Shown piece after piece: positions 34,412 through 41,160 of a stretch of DNA of 64,000 nucleotides (positions within the stretch are counted from its first letter, which is position 1; each line of letters opens with the position of its first letter). The position numbers were made by a program, and so were the translations under genes. The notes below the pieces were generated by a model that was not told the DNA's origin, did not search any database, and saw only the letters and a program-made list of their open reading frames with translations. The stretch is from Glycomyces sp040645615 (GTDB lineage Bacteria > Actinomycetota > Actinomycetes > Mycobacteriales > Micromonosporaceae): contig NZ_JBEYYO010000017.1 of assembly GCF_040645615.1 (NCBI RefSeq), positions 67,737 to 131,736 of the forward strand, written 5' to 3'.

Positions 34412-34439
34412 GGGCCGCCGCGACCGCTCGCGGCGGCCC
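34412..34439 (+). terminator. Terminator hairpin after the Hsp70-WD40 gene
   Basis: A 12-bp perfect stem GGGCCGCCGCGA / TCGCGGCGGCCC closes a CCGC loop a few bases after the stop codon. No T tract follows. Confidence 0.7.
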
Positions 34440-34448
34440 CCCGGCTAC

Positions 34449-34469
34449 TATTGCCAGGCACTTGCAATA
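34449..34469. promoter_or_regulatory. Inverted repeat upstream of peptide deformylase
   Basis: TATTGC and GCAATA are separated by 9 bases, about 36 bp before the deformylase start. It may be a regulator site or part of the promoter region. Similar CTTGCAAT sequences occur in the MarR/OYE region at 48916. Confidence 0.3.
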
Positions 34470-34504
34470 ACGACCGCGGCTCGGCCGCGAACAGGGGAGG
34501 ACCA

Positions 34505-35044
34505 GTGACGGAGCCGGCGAACGGCGCGCCCGGATCGCGCGGGAAGGCCCGCCCGATCGTGTACTACGGCGACCCCGTGCTGCACCGTCCCTGCAAGAAG
34601 GTCGAGGCCTTCGACGACGCGCTCGCCGAGCTCGTCGAGGACATGTACGCCAGCATGTACGCCGCGAACGGGGTCGGCCTGGCCGCCAACCAGATCGGCG
34701 TCGACGCCCGCGTGTTCGTACTCGACTGCGAGGACGCCGACGGCGAGCGCACCGTGGCCGCGGTCGTCAACCCCACGCTCATCCTCCCGCCGCCCCCGCG
34801 CGAGCTCATGGTCGACCACGAGGGCTGCCTGTCGGTCCCCGGTCCCTACGAGGACACGCCGCGCTCGGCGACGGCCGCCGTCGAGGGCTTCGACGTCACC
34901 GGAGCGCCGATCCGCATCGAGGGCACCGGCACGCTCTCGCGCTGCCTCCAGCACGAGACCGACCACCTCGAAGGCACCCTCTACGTCGACCGCCTCCCGA
35001 AGAAGGCCCGCAAGAGGGCCCTCGCCGAAGCCGGGCTCGCCTGA
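34505..35044 (+). CDS. def: Peptide deformylase
   Basis: Removes the N-formyl group from nascent proteins at the ribosome. The 179-residue protein has all three family motifs: GVGLAANQIG (GxGxAAxQ), EGCLS with the metal ligand Cys108, and QHETDHLEG with His150, catalytic Glu151 and His154. The GTG start at 34505 has GGGAGG just upstream; the frame extends further but without a ribosome site. The Thr in HETDH replaces the more common Ile/Val and should be harmless. Whether this is the housekeeping copy or an additional one cannot be told, since no fmt gene is adjacent. Confidence 0.95.
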   Translation: MTEPANGAPGSRGKARPIVYYGDPVLHRPCKKVEAFDDALAELVEDMYASMYAANGVGLAANQIGVDARVFVLDCEDADGERTVAAVVNPTLILPPPPRELMVDHEGCLSVPGPYEDTPRSATAAVEGFDVTGAPIRIEGTGTLSRCLQHETDHLEGTLYVDRLPKKARKRALAEAGLA

Positions 35045-35075
35045 CCTGTCACACCCGACTGGCATCATCGGGCCC

Positions 35076-35687
35076 GTGGACTACGAGACCTTGAAGGCCG
35101 ACCTGCGCCGCGCCTACGACGCCGAGGCCGCTTCGCGCGCCGTGATGGACGACGAACCGTGGAAGGCCGCCGAACGCGAACGGTTCGCCGCGTACCTGCC
35201 CGCCTCGGCGCGCTTGCTGGAGATCGGCGCGGGCCACGGCGTCAGCGGCCTCTACTTCGCCGGCTCGGGCCACCGCGTCACGTGCGTCGACCTCTCGCCC
35301 GAACTCGTGGCCCGCTGCCGTGAGCAGGGCCTCGACGCCGAGGTCATGGACTTCGCCGACCTCGACTACCCCGAGGCGGCGTTCGACGCGGTCTTCGGCA
35401 TGAACTGCCTCCTCCACGTCCCCAGCGCCGACCTGCCCGCCGTGCTCGCCGAACTCGCGCGGGTCCTCGCGCCCGGCGGGCTCTGCTACTGGGGCCAGTA
35501 CGGCGGCCTCGACTTCGAAGGCGTGTGGGACCGCGACAAGTACGAGCCCAAGCGGTTCTTCTCGTTCCAGAGCCTCGATCGCCTGCGCGCGTTCGCCTCT
35601 GCGGCGTTCACGGTGCTGGATGCGCGCACGGTCCCCGTCGACCGCACCCCTGACCAGTTCCATTCGCTGATCCTGCGCAAGGACTGA
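35076..35687 (+). CDS. Class I SAM-dependent methyltransferase
   Basis: Methyltransferase of 203 residues. The SAM-binding motif I is LLEIGAGHGVSGLYFAGSGH, motif II acidic residue in VTCVDLSPELV, and AELARVLAPGGLCYWGQYGG is the post-motif strand. Substrate is unknown; the family includes many small-molecule methylases. A GTG start follows the deformylase stop by 31 nt. A CATCAT box 7 nt before the start may indicate its own leaderless transcript. The C-terminal segment DQFHSLILRKD is typical of the fold. Confidence 0.85.
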   Translation: MDYETLKADLRRAYDAEAASRAVMDDEPWKAAERERFAAYLPASARLLEIGAGHGVSGLYFAGSGHRVTCVDLSPELVARCREQGLDAEVMDFADLDYPEAAFDAVFGMNCLLHVPSADLPAVLAELARVLAPGGLCYWGQYGGLDFEGVWDRDKYEPKRFFSFQSLDRLRAFASAAFTVLDARTVPVDRTPDQFHSLILRKD

Positions 35688-35779
35688 CCGGGGGACGGGA
35701 GTGGCCGTCGTGGCCGCGGCGCTCTATTCTCGCCAGAGACCGCCTCTCGGCCGGACCCCGGCCAGGAACGGGGGAGCCC

Positions 35780-36313
35780 ATGACCGCACAGCACCAGATC
35801 GCCGAGTTCATCGCGATCGGCAACGACGGCCGCATGTACGCGACCGAACCGGACAAGCTGCGCCGCATCGTCCACTTCGAACTCGCACGGGAACCGTGCC
35901 TGACCCAGCCCGAGCTGCGCCAGGCCGGAGTCGGCCTGGTCGCCCTCGGCGACCACGAAGCGGCCCAACGGGTCCTCGGCGAAGCCCTCGAACGCGCCGA
36001 CACCCCGCACCAGAAAGTCGCCGCCCTGGTCAACCTCGGCGACGCCCACCGCTACGCCGGCGCGATCGAAATCGCCGAACCCCTCTACACCGAGGCGGTC
36101 GACCTCGCTCGAGCCGAATCCCCGGCCGCCCTCCACTTCGCGCTGCAACACTACGGAAAACACCTGGTGGACGCCCGCCGCCCCGGCCGAGCGGTCGAGG
36201 TCCTCACCGAGGTGCTGCGGATGAGGGAACGGATAGGCGACGCGGCGCTCATAGCCTCGACAAGGGACGCGCTGGAAGCGGCAAAGCTGGCAATCACGCA
36301 GCGGACCGCCTGA
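35780..36313 (+). CDS. Small TPR protein
   Basis: Protein of 177 residues made of helical pairs. RQAGVGLVALGDHEAAQRVL, AALVNLGDAHRYAGAIEIAE and QHYGKHLVDARRPGRAVEVL are three TPR units. No signal peptide or membrane helix. GGGGGAG precedes the ATG. TPR arrays mediate protein contacts; the partner is unknown. Neighbouring genes are a methyltransferase and a Nudix hydrolase on the same strand, separated by 92 and 150 bp, so co-transcription is uncertain. Confidence 0.8.
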   Translation: MTAQHQIAEFIAIGNDGRMYATEPDKLRRIVHFELAREPCLTQPELRQAGVGLVALGDHEAAQRVLGEALERADTPHQKVAALVNLGDAHRYAGAIEIAEPLYTEAVDLARAESPAALHFALQHYGKHLVDARRPGRAVEVLTEVLRMRERIGDAALIASTRDALEAAKLAITQRTA

Positions 36314-36463
36314 GGGCCTCGTGCGGCTGCGGGGCACGCCGCGCCCTGCCGCCCGCCGACTCCTTCGGGTCGGGTGTGGACTTTCGTGGTCGGGTCGTCA
36401 CCGCGTGGGTTCTCGGCTGTCGGGCGCGTAGGATCTGAGCCGCCGTTGAGCCGAAGGAGTGCC

Positions 36464-37621
36464 ATGACCGATCGCAGCACCGCACCGGAACGCGCCGCCG
36501 TGGGCCTGGCCCGGTTGGCGGGCATGCTCAGGGCCGAGGCCGCGAACGGCCTGTTCTGGGGCGCGGGGCCCGAGGAGGAGGCGCGGCTGCGGCGGCTTCG
36601 CGAGCTGGCCGCAGCGCTGCTGGCCGAGGTCGATCGGCGTTCGGAGGCCGAGATCGGCGCGATCTTCGCGGCCGACACCGGCCTGCGGACTCCCATGCCC
36701 GGCACCGAGTTCCGCGTCCAGTGCGCCGACGGCACGCGTCTGGTGCAGCGGCGGCGCCTGCGCAGTGGCACACTCGGCGGCCGTATCGCTGCGGTGGCCG
36801 CCGCGCTCGGGGCCGAGCCGCCCGCCGATCCGGTCGCGATCGCGGACACCGACCTCGCCGGGCTCCCGTGCCCGCACACGTACCTGCTGGTCTACGAACT
36901 CACGACCACGATGGACGCCGAGGCCGCCGCCGAAGCGCTGCTGCCCGGCGATCCGGATCTGGACGGCGAGCTCGACTACGCCCGGCCCGAGGCCAGCGCG
37001 GTCCCGGTCGCGAGGCCGCCGCTGCCGGTGACCGAGGCGGCCCGGCGCATCCTCGACCAGGTCGCCGCGCTCGCGGCGGCCTCGTTGGCGGTCGCGACCG
37101 ACCATTACGAGATCGAACGCCAGCAGCGGATCGCGGACCTGTGCGCCGACACCGTGCCCGCCGGTTTCGCCTACCCGAGGATCGACTGCGGGGACCTGGC
37201 GGCGCGCTGCGTGCCGACCGGCGCGGACACGGTGATCTTCGACGAGTCCGACCGCATCCTGCTCATCCGCCGCACCGACACCGGCCAGTGGTGCGCGCCC
37301 GGCGGGGCCGCCGAGGTCGGCGAACCGGTGGGCCTCGCGGCGGTGCGCGAGGCCGCGGAGGAGACCGGCCTCGACGTGGCACTCACCGGCCTGTCCTGGG
37401 CGTTCGACAAGCGCGACACCGACCTGGGCGACGGCCGCATGCCGCTCCTGCTGAGCTTCCTCGCCCGCCCCCTCGACCCCGCCCAACCGATCCGCCTCGC
37501 CGAACTCGAAGCCACCGACTGGCGTTGGACCACCGAATCCGAAGCCGCCGAGCTCGACCTCTTCCGAGGCCACGAACTACGAGTCCCCGCCGCCTACTCC
37601 CGCCACCGATCCGCCCGTTAA
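36464..37621 (+). CDS. Nudix hydrolase with long N-terminal domain
   Basis: Protein of 385 residues. The C-terminal third is a Nudix domain; the box GAAEVGEPVGLAAVREAAEE then TGL fits GX5EX7REUXEEXGU exactly (about residues 282-304). The segment before it, YEIERQQRIADLCADTVPAG, resembles the short helical lead-in of Nudix proteins acting on nucleoside diphosphates linked to another moiety. The first 200 residues are not recognised. The ATG at 36464 has AAGGAG 7 nt upstream. The substrate is unknown. A 13-bp-stem terminator lies downstream at 37779. Confidence 0.85.
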   Translation: MTDRSTAPERAAVGLARLAGMLRAEAANGLFWGAGPEEEARLRRLRELAAALLAEVDRRSEAEIGAIFAADTGLRTPMPGTEFRVQCADGTRLVQRRRLRSGTLGGRIAAVAAALGAEPPADPVAIADTDLAGLPCPHTYLLVYELTTTMDAEAAAEALLPGDPDLDGELDYARPEASAVPVARPPLPVTEAARRILDQVAALAAASLAVATDHYEIERQQRIADLCADTVPAGFAYPRIDCGDLAARCVPTGADTVIFDESDRILLIRRTDTGQWCAPGGAAEVGEPVGLAAVREAAEETGLDVALTGLSWAFDKRDTDLGDGRMPLLLSFLARPLDPAQPIRLAELEATDWRWTTESEAAELDLFRGHELRVPAAYSRHRSAR

Positions 37622-37644
37622 CGCCCGGCCCGCCGGGACGCTAG

Positions 37645-37731
37645 ACGAGACCGCCGAACCCGTTCGACATCCACGAGCCGCACGTTGACGCTCGCCAGCG
37701 CAGCGCCACGAGGCCGCCGAGCCTGTCCGGC
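37645..37731. repeat. Imperfect direct repeat pair in intergenic region
   Basis: A 24-bp unit at 37645-37668 recurs with changes at 37708-37731, 63 bp away. Both begin ACGAG and share CCGCCGA. The region between the Nudix gene and the terminator (37622-37778) has no convincing gene; a reading on the minus strand gives only a low-complexity basic peptide. Confidence 0.35.
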
Positions 37732-37778
37732 GGCCACGCGCCGCGCCTTTTCCCCTCCGCGCCCTCGCCACACGCTGA

Positions 37779-37807
37779 AAGGCCCGTCCCCTTTGGGGAC
37801 GGGCCTT
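37779..37807. terminator. Bidirectional terminator hairpin
   Basis: A 13-bp perfect stem AAGGCCCGTCCCC / GGGGACGGGCCTT with a TTT loop. It lies between the convergent Nudix and coiled-coil membrane genes. Confidence 0.85.
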
Positions 37808-37848
37808 CGACCAGAGTCATCGGGCGAGGAAACTCTGGGCCGGTCAGG

Positions 37849-38385
37849 TCACCAGAGCCATCGGGCGCAGTCGCTTTGGAGCACGACGGTCGCGTCGGCC
37901 TCCTCCGGCGAGCCTTCGGCGGTGGCGTTGAAGGCGTTGATCGCGTCGATGCACGCGCGCATCGACTCGGCGTCCTCGGCTTGGGTCGTCAGGTCCTCGA
38001 CCTGCGTCTCCGCCGCGCCGAGGTCCTCTTCGAGCGAGGCGACCTGGCCGGTCACCGAGTCCAGTTCGGACTGCGCGTCCTCCAGGTCGGCCTTCGCGTC
38101 TTCGAGGTCGCCGCTGGAGCGCAGCCACAGGGCGATCGAGACCGCGGCCGCGGCCAGGGCGATCGTCATGAGGGACGCGAGGATCGGCACGGTGGGGGAG
38201 CGGCGGGGGCCCGCGGGTGGGACCGGCGGGGCGTACGCGGCCGGGGGCTGCTGGATCGGGGCCGGTTGCTGCGGAACGTATCCGGGCGGCTGGGGCGAGT
38301 ACGCGGGCGGGACGCTGGAGGGCGGGCCGCTGGGCTGTCCGACGGGCTCGCCGAGACTGTAGTGCGGAGGCGGGTCGTAGGCCAT
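37849..38385 (-). CDS. Proline-rich membrane-anchored coiled-coil protein
   Basis: Hypothetical protein of 178 residues. Residues 1-60 are a Pro/Tyr/Gln-rich cytoplasmic tail (GYVPQQPAPIQQPPAAYAPP), residues about 65-88 one transmembrane helix (TVPILASLMTIALAAAAVSI), and residues about 90-140 a coiled coil (LEDAKADLEDAQSELDSVTG). The last 35 residues hold two cysteines (RACIDAINAF and QSDCARW) that could pair outside the cell. AAGGAG precedes the ATG. This architecture is common in actinobacterial envelope proteins; no function is assigned. Confidence 0.8.
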   Translation of the reverse strand: MAYDPPPHYSLGEPVGQPSGPPSSVPPAYSPQPPGYVPQQPAPIQQPPAAYAPPVPPAGPRRSPTVPILASLMTIALAAAAVSIALWLRSSGDLEDAKADLEDAQSELDSVTGQVASLEEDLGAAETQVEDLTTQAEDAESMRACIDAINAFNATAEGSPEEADATVVLQSDCARWLW

Positions 38386-38520
38386 GACGGGCTCCTTCTG
38401 TCGGGGTGGTCACCGTTCCTGGTGGACGGCGGTGCCCGGGGGCGGGGACTCCATTCTGACGAGTGCCGTCCAGCACCGGTTGCACCCGTGACGCAACCGT
38501 GACACAAGGGTCCGACAATT

Positions 38521-38545
38521 CGGGGCGGGCCGAAGCCCGCCCCCG
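38521..38545 (-). terminator. Terminator hairpin with TTCG loop after the SDR gene
   Basis: GGGGCGGGC pairs with GCCCGCCCC around CGAA (TTCG on the minus strand). It lies 17 bases after the stop of the SDR gene at 38562 and is the second C(UUCG)G hairpin of the window. Confidence 0.75.
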
Positions 38546-38561
38546 TTCAGATGCTTTGGCG

Positions 38562-39350
38562 CTAAGCGAACTTGAGCGTGCCGCCGTCGATCACGTGGTC
38601 GGCGCCGTGGATGTTCGCGGCCCGGTCCGAGAGCAGGAACGCGACCAGGTCGGCGACCTCCTCGGGCTCGCTGATGCGGCCCGAGGCCGTGCCGAGCTGC
38701 CCGGGCAGGCCCTGGAGCAGGTCGTCCTGCGAGACCCCGTACGACTCGGCGATCTTGGCGCCGAAGCTGCCCGGGTCCTTCCACAGCGACGTGCCCACTA
38801 CGCCCGGCGAGACGGTGTTGACCCGCACGCCCTGGGGCGCGAACTCCTCGCTGAGACGCTTGGAGAACATCGTCAGCGCGGCCTTGGCCTCGCCGTACGC
38901 CATCGGGCTGCCGGTGGGCATCCGGGCGTTGACCGAGGACACGTTGACGATCGCGCCCTTGCGCTCGACGATCCCGGGCAGCGCGGCCCTGGTCGTCCAC
39001 AGCGCGCTGAACAGGTTGAGGGCGAACACGCTCTCCCACTGCTCGACCGGCACGTCGAGCACGCCGCCGAGGCTCATCCCGCTCGCGTCCCCCGCGCCCA
39101 CGTTGTTGACCAGCAGGTCGATGCCGCCGACCTCACTGATCGCCGCGTCCACGACGCCCTCGGCGCCTTCACGCGTCGACAGGTCGGCCGCGACGGTCGC
39201 GGCGGCGACCTTCTCCAGCTCGGGGGTGATGGTGCGGGCCACGCCGACGACGCGAACGCCTTCGGCCGCGAGGGTCTGGGCGACGGCCAGGCCGATGCCG
39301 CGGCTCGCGCCGGTCACGAGGGCGGTCTTGCCGTTGAGTCCGAGATCCAT
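38562..39350 (-). CDS. Short-chain dehydrogenase/reductase under TetR control
   Basis: Classical SDR of 262 residues. The cofactor motif is ALVTGASRGIGLAVAQTLAA, the NNVGAG motif and the catalytic serine in NVSSVNARMP follow, and the active-site pair is AYGEAKAALTM (YxxxK). The C-terminal segment DRAANIHGADHVIDGGTLKF is typical of the FabG-like branch. The substrate is unknown. A 16-bp palindrome at 39373-39388, about 20 nt before the ATG, also occurs upstream of the TetR gene next door. The enzyme is therefore probably induced by a toxic compound or metabolite that releases that repressor. Confidence 0.9.
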   Translation of the reverse strand: MDLGLNGKTALVTGASRGIGLAVAQTLAAEGVRVVGVARTITPELEKVAAATVAADLSTREGAEGVVDAAISEVGGIDLLVNNVGAGDASGMSLGGVLDVPVEQWESVFALNLFSALWTTRAALPGIVERKGAIVNVSSVNARMPTGSPMAYGEAKAALTMFSKRLSEEFAPQGVRVNTVSPGVVGTSLWKDPGSFGAKIAESYGVSQDDLLQGLPGQLGTASGRISEPEEVADLVAFLLSDRAANIHGADHVIDGGTLKFA

Positions 39351-39369
39351 GGATCTGCCTTTCGAAATG

Positions 39370-39391
39370 TTTTTGAACTACAGGTCAAAAA
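39370..39391. promoter_or_regulatory. TetR operator upstream of the SDR gene
   Basis: TTTTTGA and TCAAAAA flank an 8-bp centre. The core TTGAACTACAGGTCAA (39373-39388) fits the consensus TTGAMCTAYRRGTCAA shared with the site at 40028. It lies about 20 bp before the start of the SDR gene. Confidence 0.7.
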
Positions 39392-39431
39392 TTGGAGCGA
39401 ATAAAACGCCCTCGAACGAGGGCGCGGTCGT

Positions 39432-40007
39432 TCAGAGGCCCGCCAGGGCCGTCTCGATGATGCCGTGCAGCGCGTCGCGCTCATGGGTCTTGGCCATGAC
39501 GCGCAAGCCTGCCACCATGCTCATCAGGTACTTCGCCTGCGCCTCGACGTCCAACGCGGGGTCGACGTCCCCCTCGCGCTGGCCGCGGCGCAGCCGCTCG
39601 GTGAACAGCCGGATCGACTGCTCGGTGATGCGACCGACCTTCGCGGTGGCCTCGGTGTCCCGCCCGCCCAGTTCGAGGGCGGTGTTGGCCGCGAGGCACC
39701 CGCGCCGGACCGGCGCGGAGAGGTCCATGTCCACCAGGAACACCATGTAGGCGCGGATGCGCTCCTTGGCCGTCCCCGGTTCGTTCAGGTAGGCCTCCGT
39801 CATCTCGGTCCCGACCCTGCCGTACAGGTCCAGCGCCTTGTCGAACAGCTCCCGCTTGGAGCCGAACGCGTGGTACAGACTGCCCTTGCCGACGCCGGTG
39901 GCCTCGGCCAGGTCCGCGGGGGAGGTGCCCGCGTAGCCCTTGGACCAGAACGTCTCCATCGCCTGCGCGACGACCACGTCCGGTTCGAAGTTCTTCGGCC
40001 TGCCCAT
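39432..40007 (-). CDS. TetR-family repressor of the SDR gene
   Basis: TetR regulator of 191 residues. The helix-turn-helix is VVAQAMETFWSKGYAGTSPA then LAEATGVGKGSLYHAFGSKR (about residues 11-50). The C-terminal domain begins at FDKALDLYGRVGTE and has the RRGCLAANTALEL motif of the AcrR/YcdC-like group. The start at 40007 was preferred to a longer frame because the longer one crosses the operator. The operator TTGACCTATGAGTCAA lies 21 nt upstream, so the gene should be autoregulated; the same site controls the SDR gene downstream. Confidence 0.88.
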   Translation of the reverse strand: MGRPKNFEPDVVVAQAMETFWSKGYAGTSPADLAEATGVGKGSLYHAFGSKRELFDKALDLYGRVGTEMTEAYLNEPGTAKERIRAYMVFLVDMDLSAPVRRGCLAANTALELGGRDTEATAKVGRITEQSIRLFTERLRRGQREGDVDPALDVEAQAKYLMSMVAGLRVMAKTHERDALHGIIETALAGL

Positions 40008-40022
40008 GTCCAGAAGCCTAAC

Positions 40023-40048
40023 CGTTCTTGACCTATGAGTCAAGAACG
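40023..40048. promoter_or_regulatory. TetR autoregulatory operator
   Basis: A perfect 10-bp inverted repeat, CGTTCTTGAC / GTCAAGAACG, with a 6-bp centre. The 16-bp core TTGACCTATGAGTCAA (40028-40043) matches the SDR-promoter site at 39373 in either orientation. It lies 21 bp before the TetR start. Confidence 0.75.
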
Positions 40049-40166
40049 CGTGTCGGTCGTCACCATCACTACTTGAACCATTGCGCCCCAATCGAAGTCA
40101 ACACTCCATCACCCTCCGAAACCCCGCCCCTCCACGGCCCTTGCGACCAGAGGCGATACTTGAACC

Positions 40167-40985
40167 GTGCTCAAACCCCTAGTGATCGCCTCCGACCTCG
40201 ACGGCACGCTGCTCGGACCCCGCGGCGACCTCACCCCTCCCACCCGCGACGCCCTCGCCGCCGCCCGCGACGAAGGACTGGCCGTCGTCGCCGTCACCGC
40301 CCGCACCCCCTACGGCGTCGACATGCTCCCCGACCTCATCCCGCTCCTGGACGGCGCCGTGTGCGCCAACGGCGCGATCCTCTACCAACCCGCCACCGGC
40401 CGCATCCGCATCCTCCGCTCCATCCGCCTCGCCCTCGCCCGCAAGGTCGCCGCCGCCATCGCCCAGCGCCTCCCCGACGCGATCTTCGCCGTCGAGAACG
40501 GCGCCCACATCGTCGGCGAAGCCGCCTACCGCGACCTCGTCGGCGCCACCAACTGGGAATTCGTCGACGACCTCGACGCCGTCTTCAAGAAAGCCAAACG
40601 CGCGGTCAAGATCAAGGTCTACTGCTCGGCCCGCACCGGCGAGGAGATGGCCGCCGCCGTCGAAGGCGCCGACCTCGGCGGCCTGTCCATGTGCCACTGG
40701 GGCGACTTCGGCATGCTCGACTTCAACGCCCGCGGCGCCGACAAGGCCTTCGGCCTCGCCCAATGGTGCAAGGACCGCCGCGTCGGCCCCGCCGACGTCG
40801 TCGCCTTCGGCGACATGCCCAACGACGCCCCCATGCTCTCCTGGGCCGGACGCTCCTACGCCATGGGCGACGCCCACCCCGAAGCGATCGCCGCCGCCAA
40901 GGACCGCGCCCCCACCAACGCCGACGACGGCGTCGCCAAGGTCATCCGCTCGCTCCTCGACGACGAAGCCGCAGCCGCCGCGTAA
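40167..40985 (+). CDS. HAD-superfamily phosphatase, Cof type
   Basis: Haloacid-dehalogenase-like hydrolase of 272 residues. Motif I VIASDLDGTLLGPRGD holds the nucleophile Asp10 and acid/base Asp12. Motif II is VVAVTARTPYG, motif III the lysine in GADKAFGLAQWCKD, and motif IV VVAFGDMPNDAPML. The Cof/IIB cap domain sits in the middle. These enzymes remove phosphate from sugar phosphates, nucleotides or pyridoxal phosphate; the substrate is not predictable. GTG start with a GATACT box 6 nt upstream, so possibly leaderless. Confidence 0.92.
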   Translation: MLKPLVIASDLDGTLLGPRGDLTPPTRDALAAARDEGLAVVAVTARTPYGVDMLPDLIPLLDGAVCANGAILYQPATGRIRILRSIRLALARKVAAAIAQRLPDAIFAVENGAHIVGEAAYRDLVGATNWEFVDDLDAVFKKAKRAVKIKVYCSARTGEEMAAAVEGADLGGLSMCHWGDFGMLDFNARGADKAFGLAQWCKDRRVGPADVVAFGDMPNDAPMLSWAGRSYAMGDAHPEAIAAAKDRAPTNADDGVAKVIRSLLDDEAAAAA

Positions 40986-41020
40986 AACCCCTTGCGCCCA
41001 CCGCGCACCCATGCTGAACT

Positions 41021-41049
41021 GGCCCCTTCGTACCCGAGGCGAAGGAGCC
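41021..41049 (+). promoter_or_regulatory. Hairpin covering the leader-ORF ribosome site
   Basis: GGCCCCTTCG (41021-41030) can pair with CGAAGGAGCC (41040-41049) with one mismatch and a 9-nt loop. The 3' arm contains the Shine-Dalgarno AAGGAG of the leader ORF at 41053. The hairpin could limit translation until it is opened. Confidence 0.4.
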
Positions 41050-41052
41050 CCC

Positions 41053-41160
41053 ATGCACAAGCCGTTCATGTCCCACCAGGAAGGCATCCACCAAGCAAAG
41101 GACATGACCGCAATTGCGCACGCTCAACCTCGGGATCCTCGCCCATGTCGACGCCGGTAA
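41053..41160 (+). CDS. 35-codon leader ORF of the ribosomal-protection gene
   Basis: A short ORF that begins with ATG 5 nt after a strong AAGGAG and ends at TAA 41158-41160, inside the start of the OtrA-like gene (overlap 47 nt, +1 frame). The peptide begins MHKPFMSHQEGIHQAKDM and ends arginine-rich. It has a much better ribosome site than the TTG start of the main gene. Leader peptides of this type couple a stalled ribosome to expression of ribosome-protecting genes, as for tetM. Function is inferred from position only. Confidence 0.5.
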   Translation: MHKPFMSHQEGIHQAKDMTAIAHAQPRDPRPCRRR

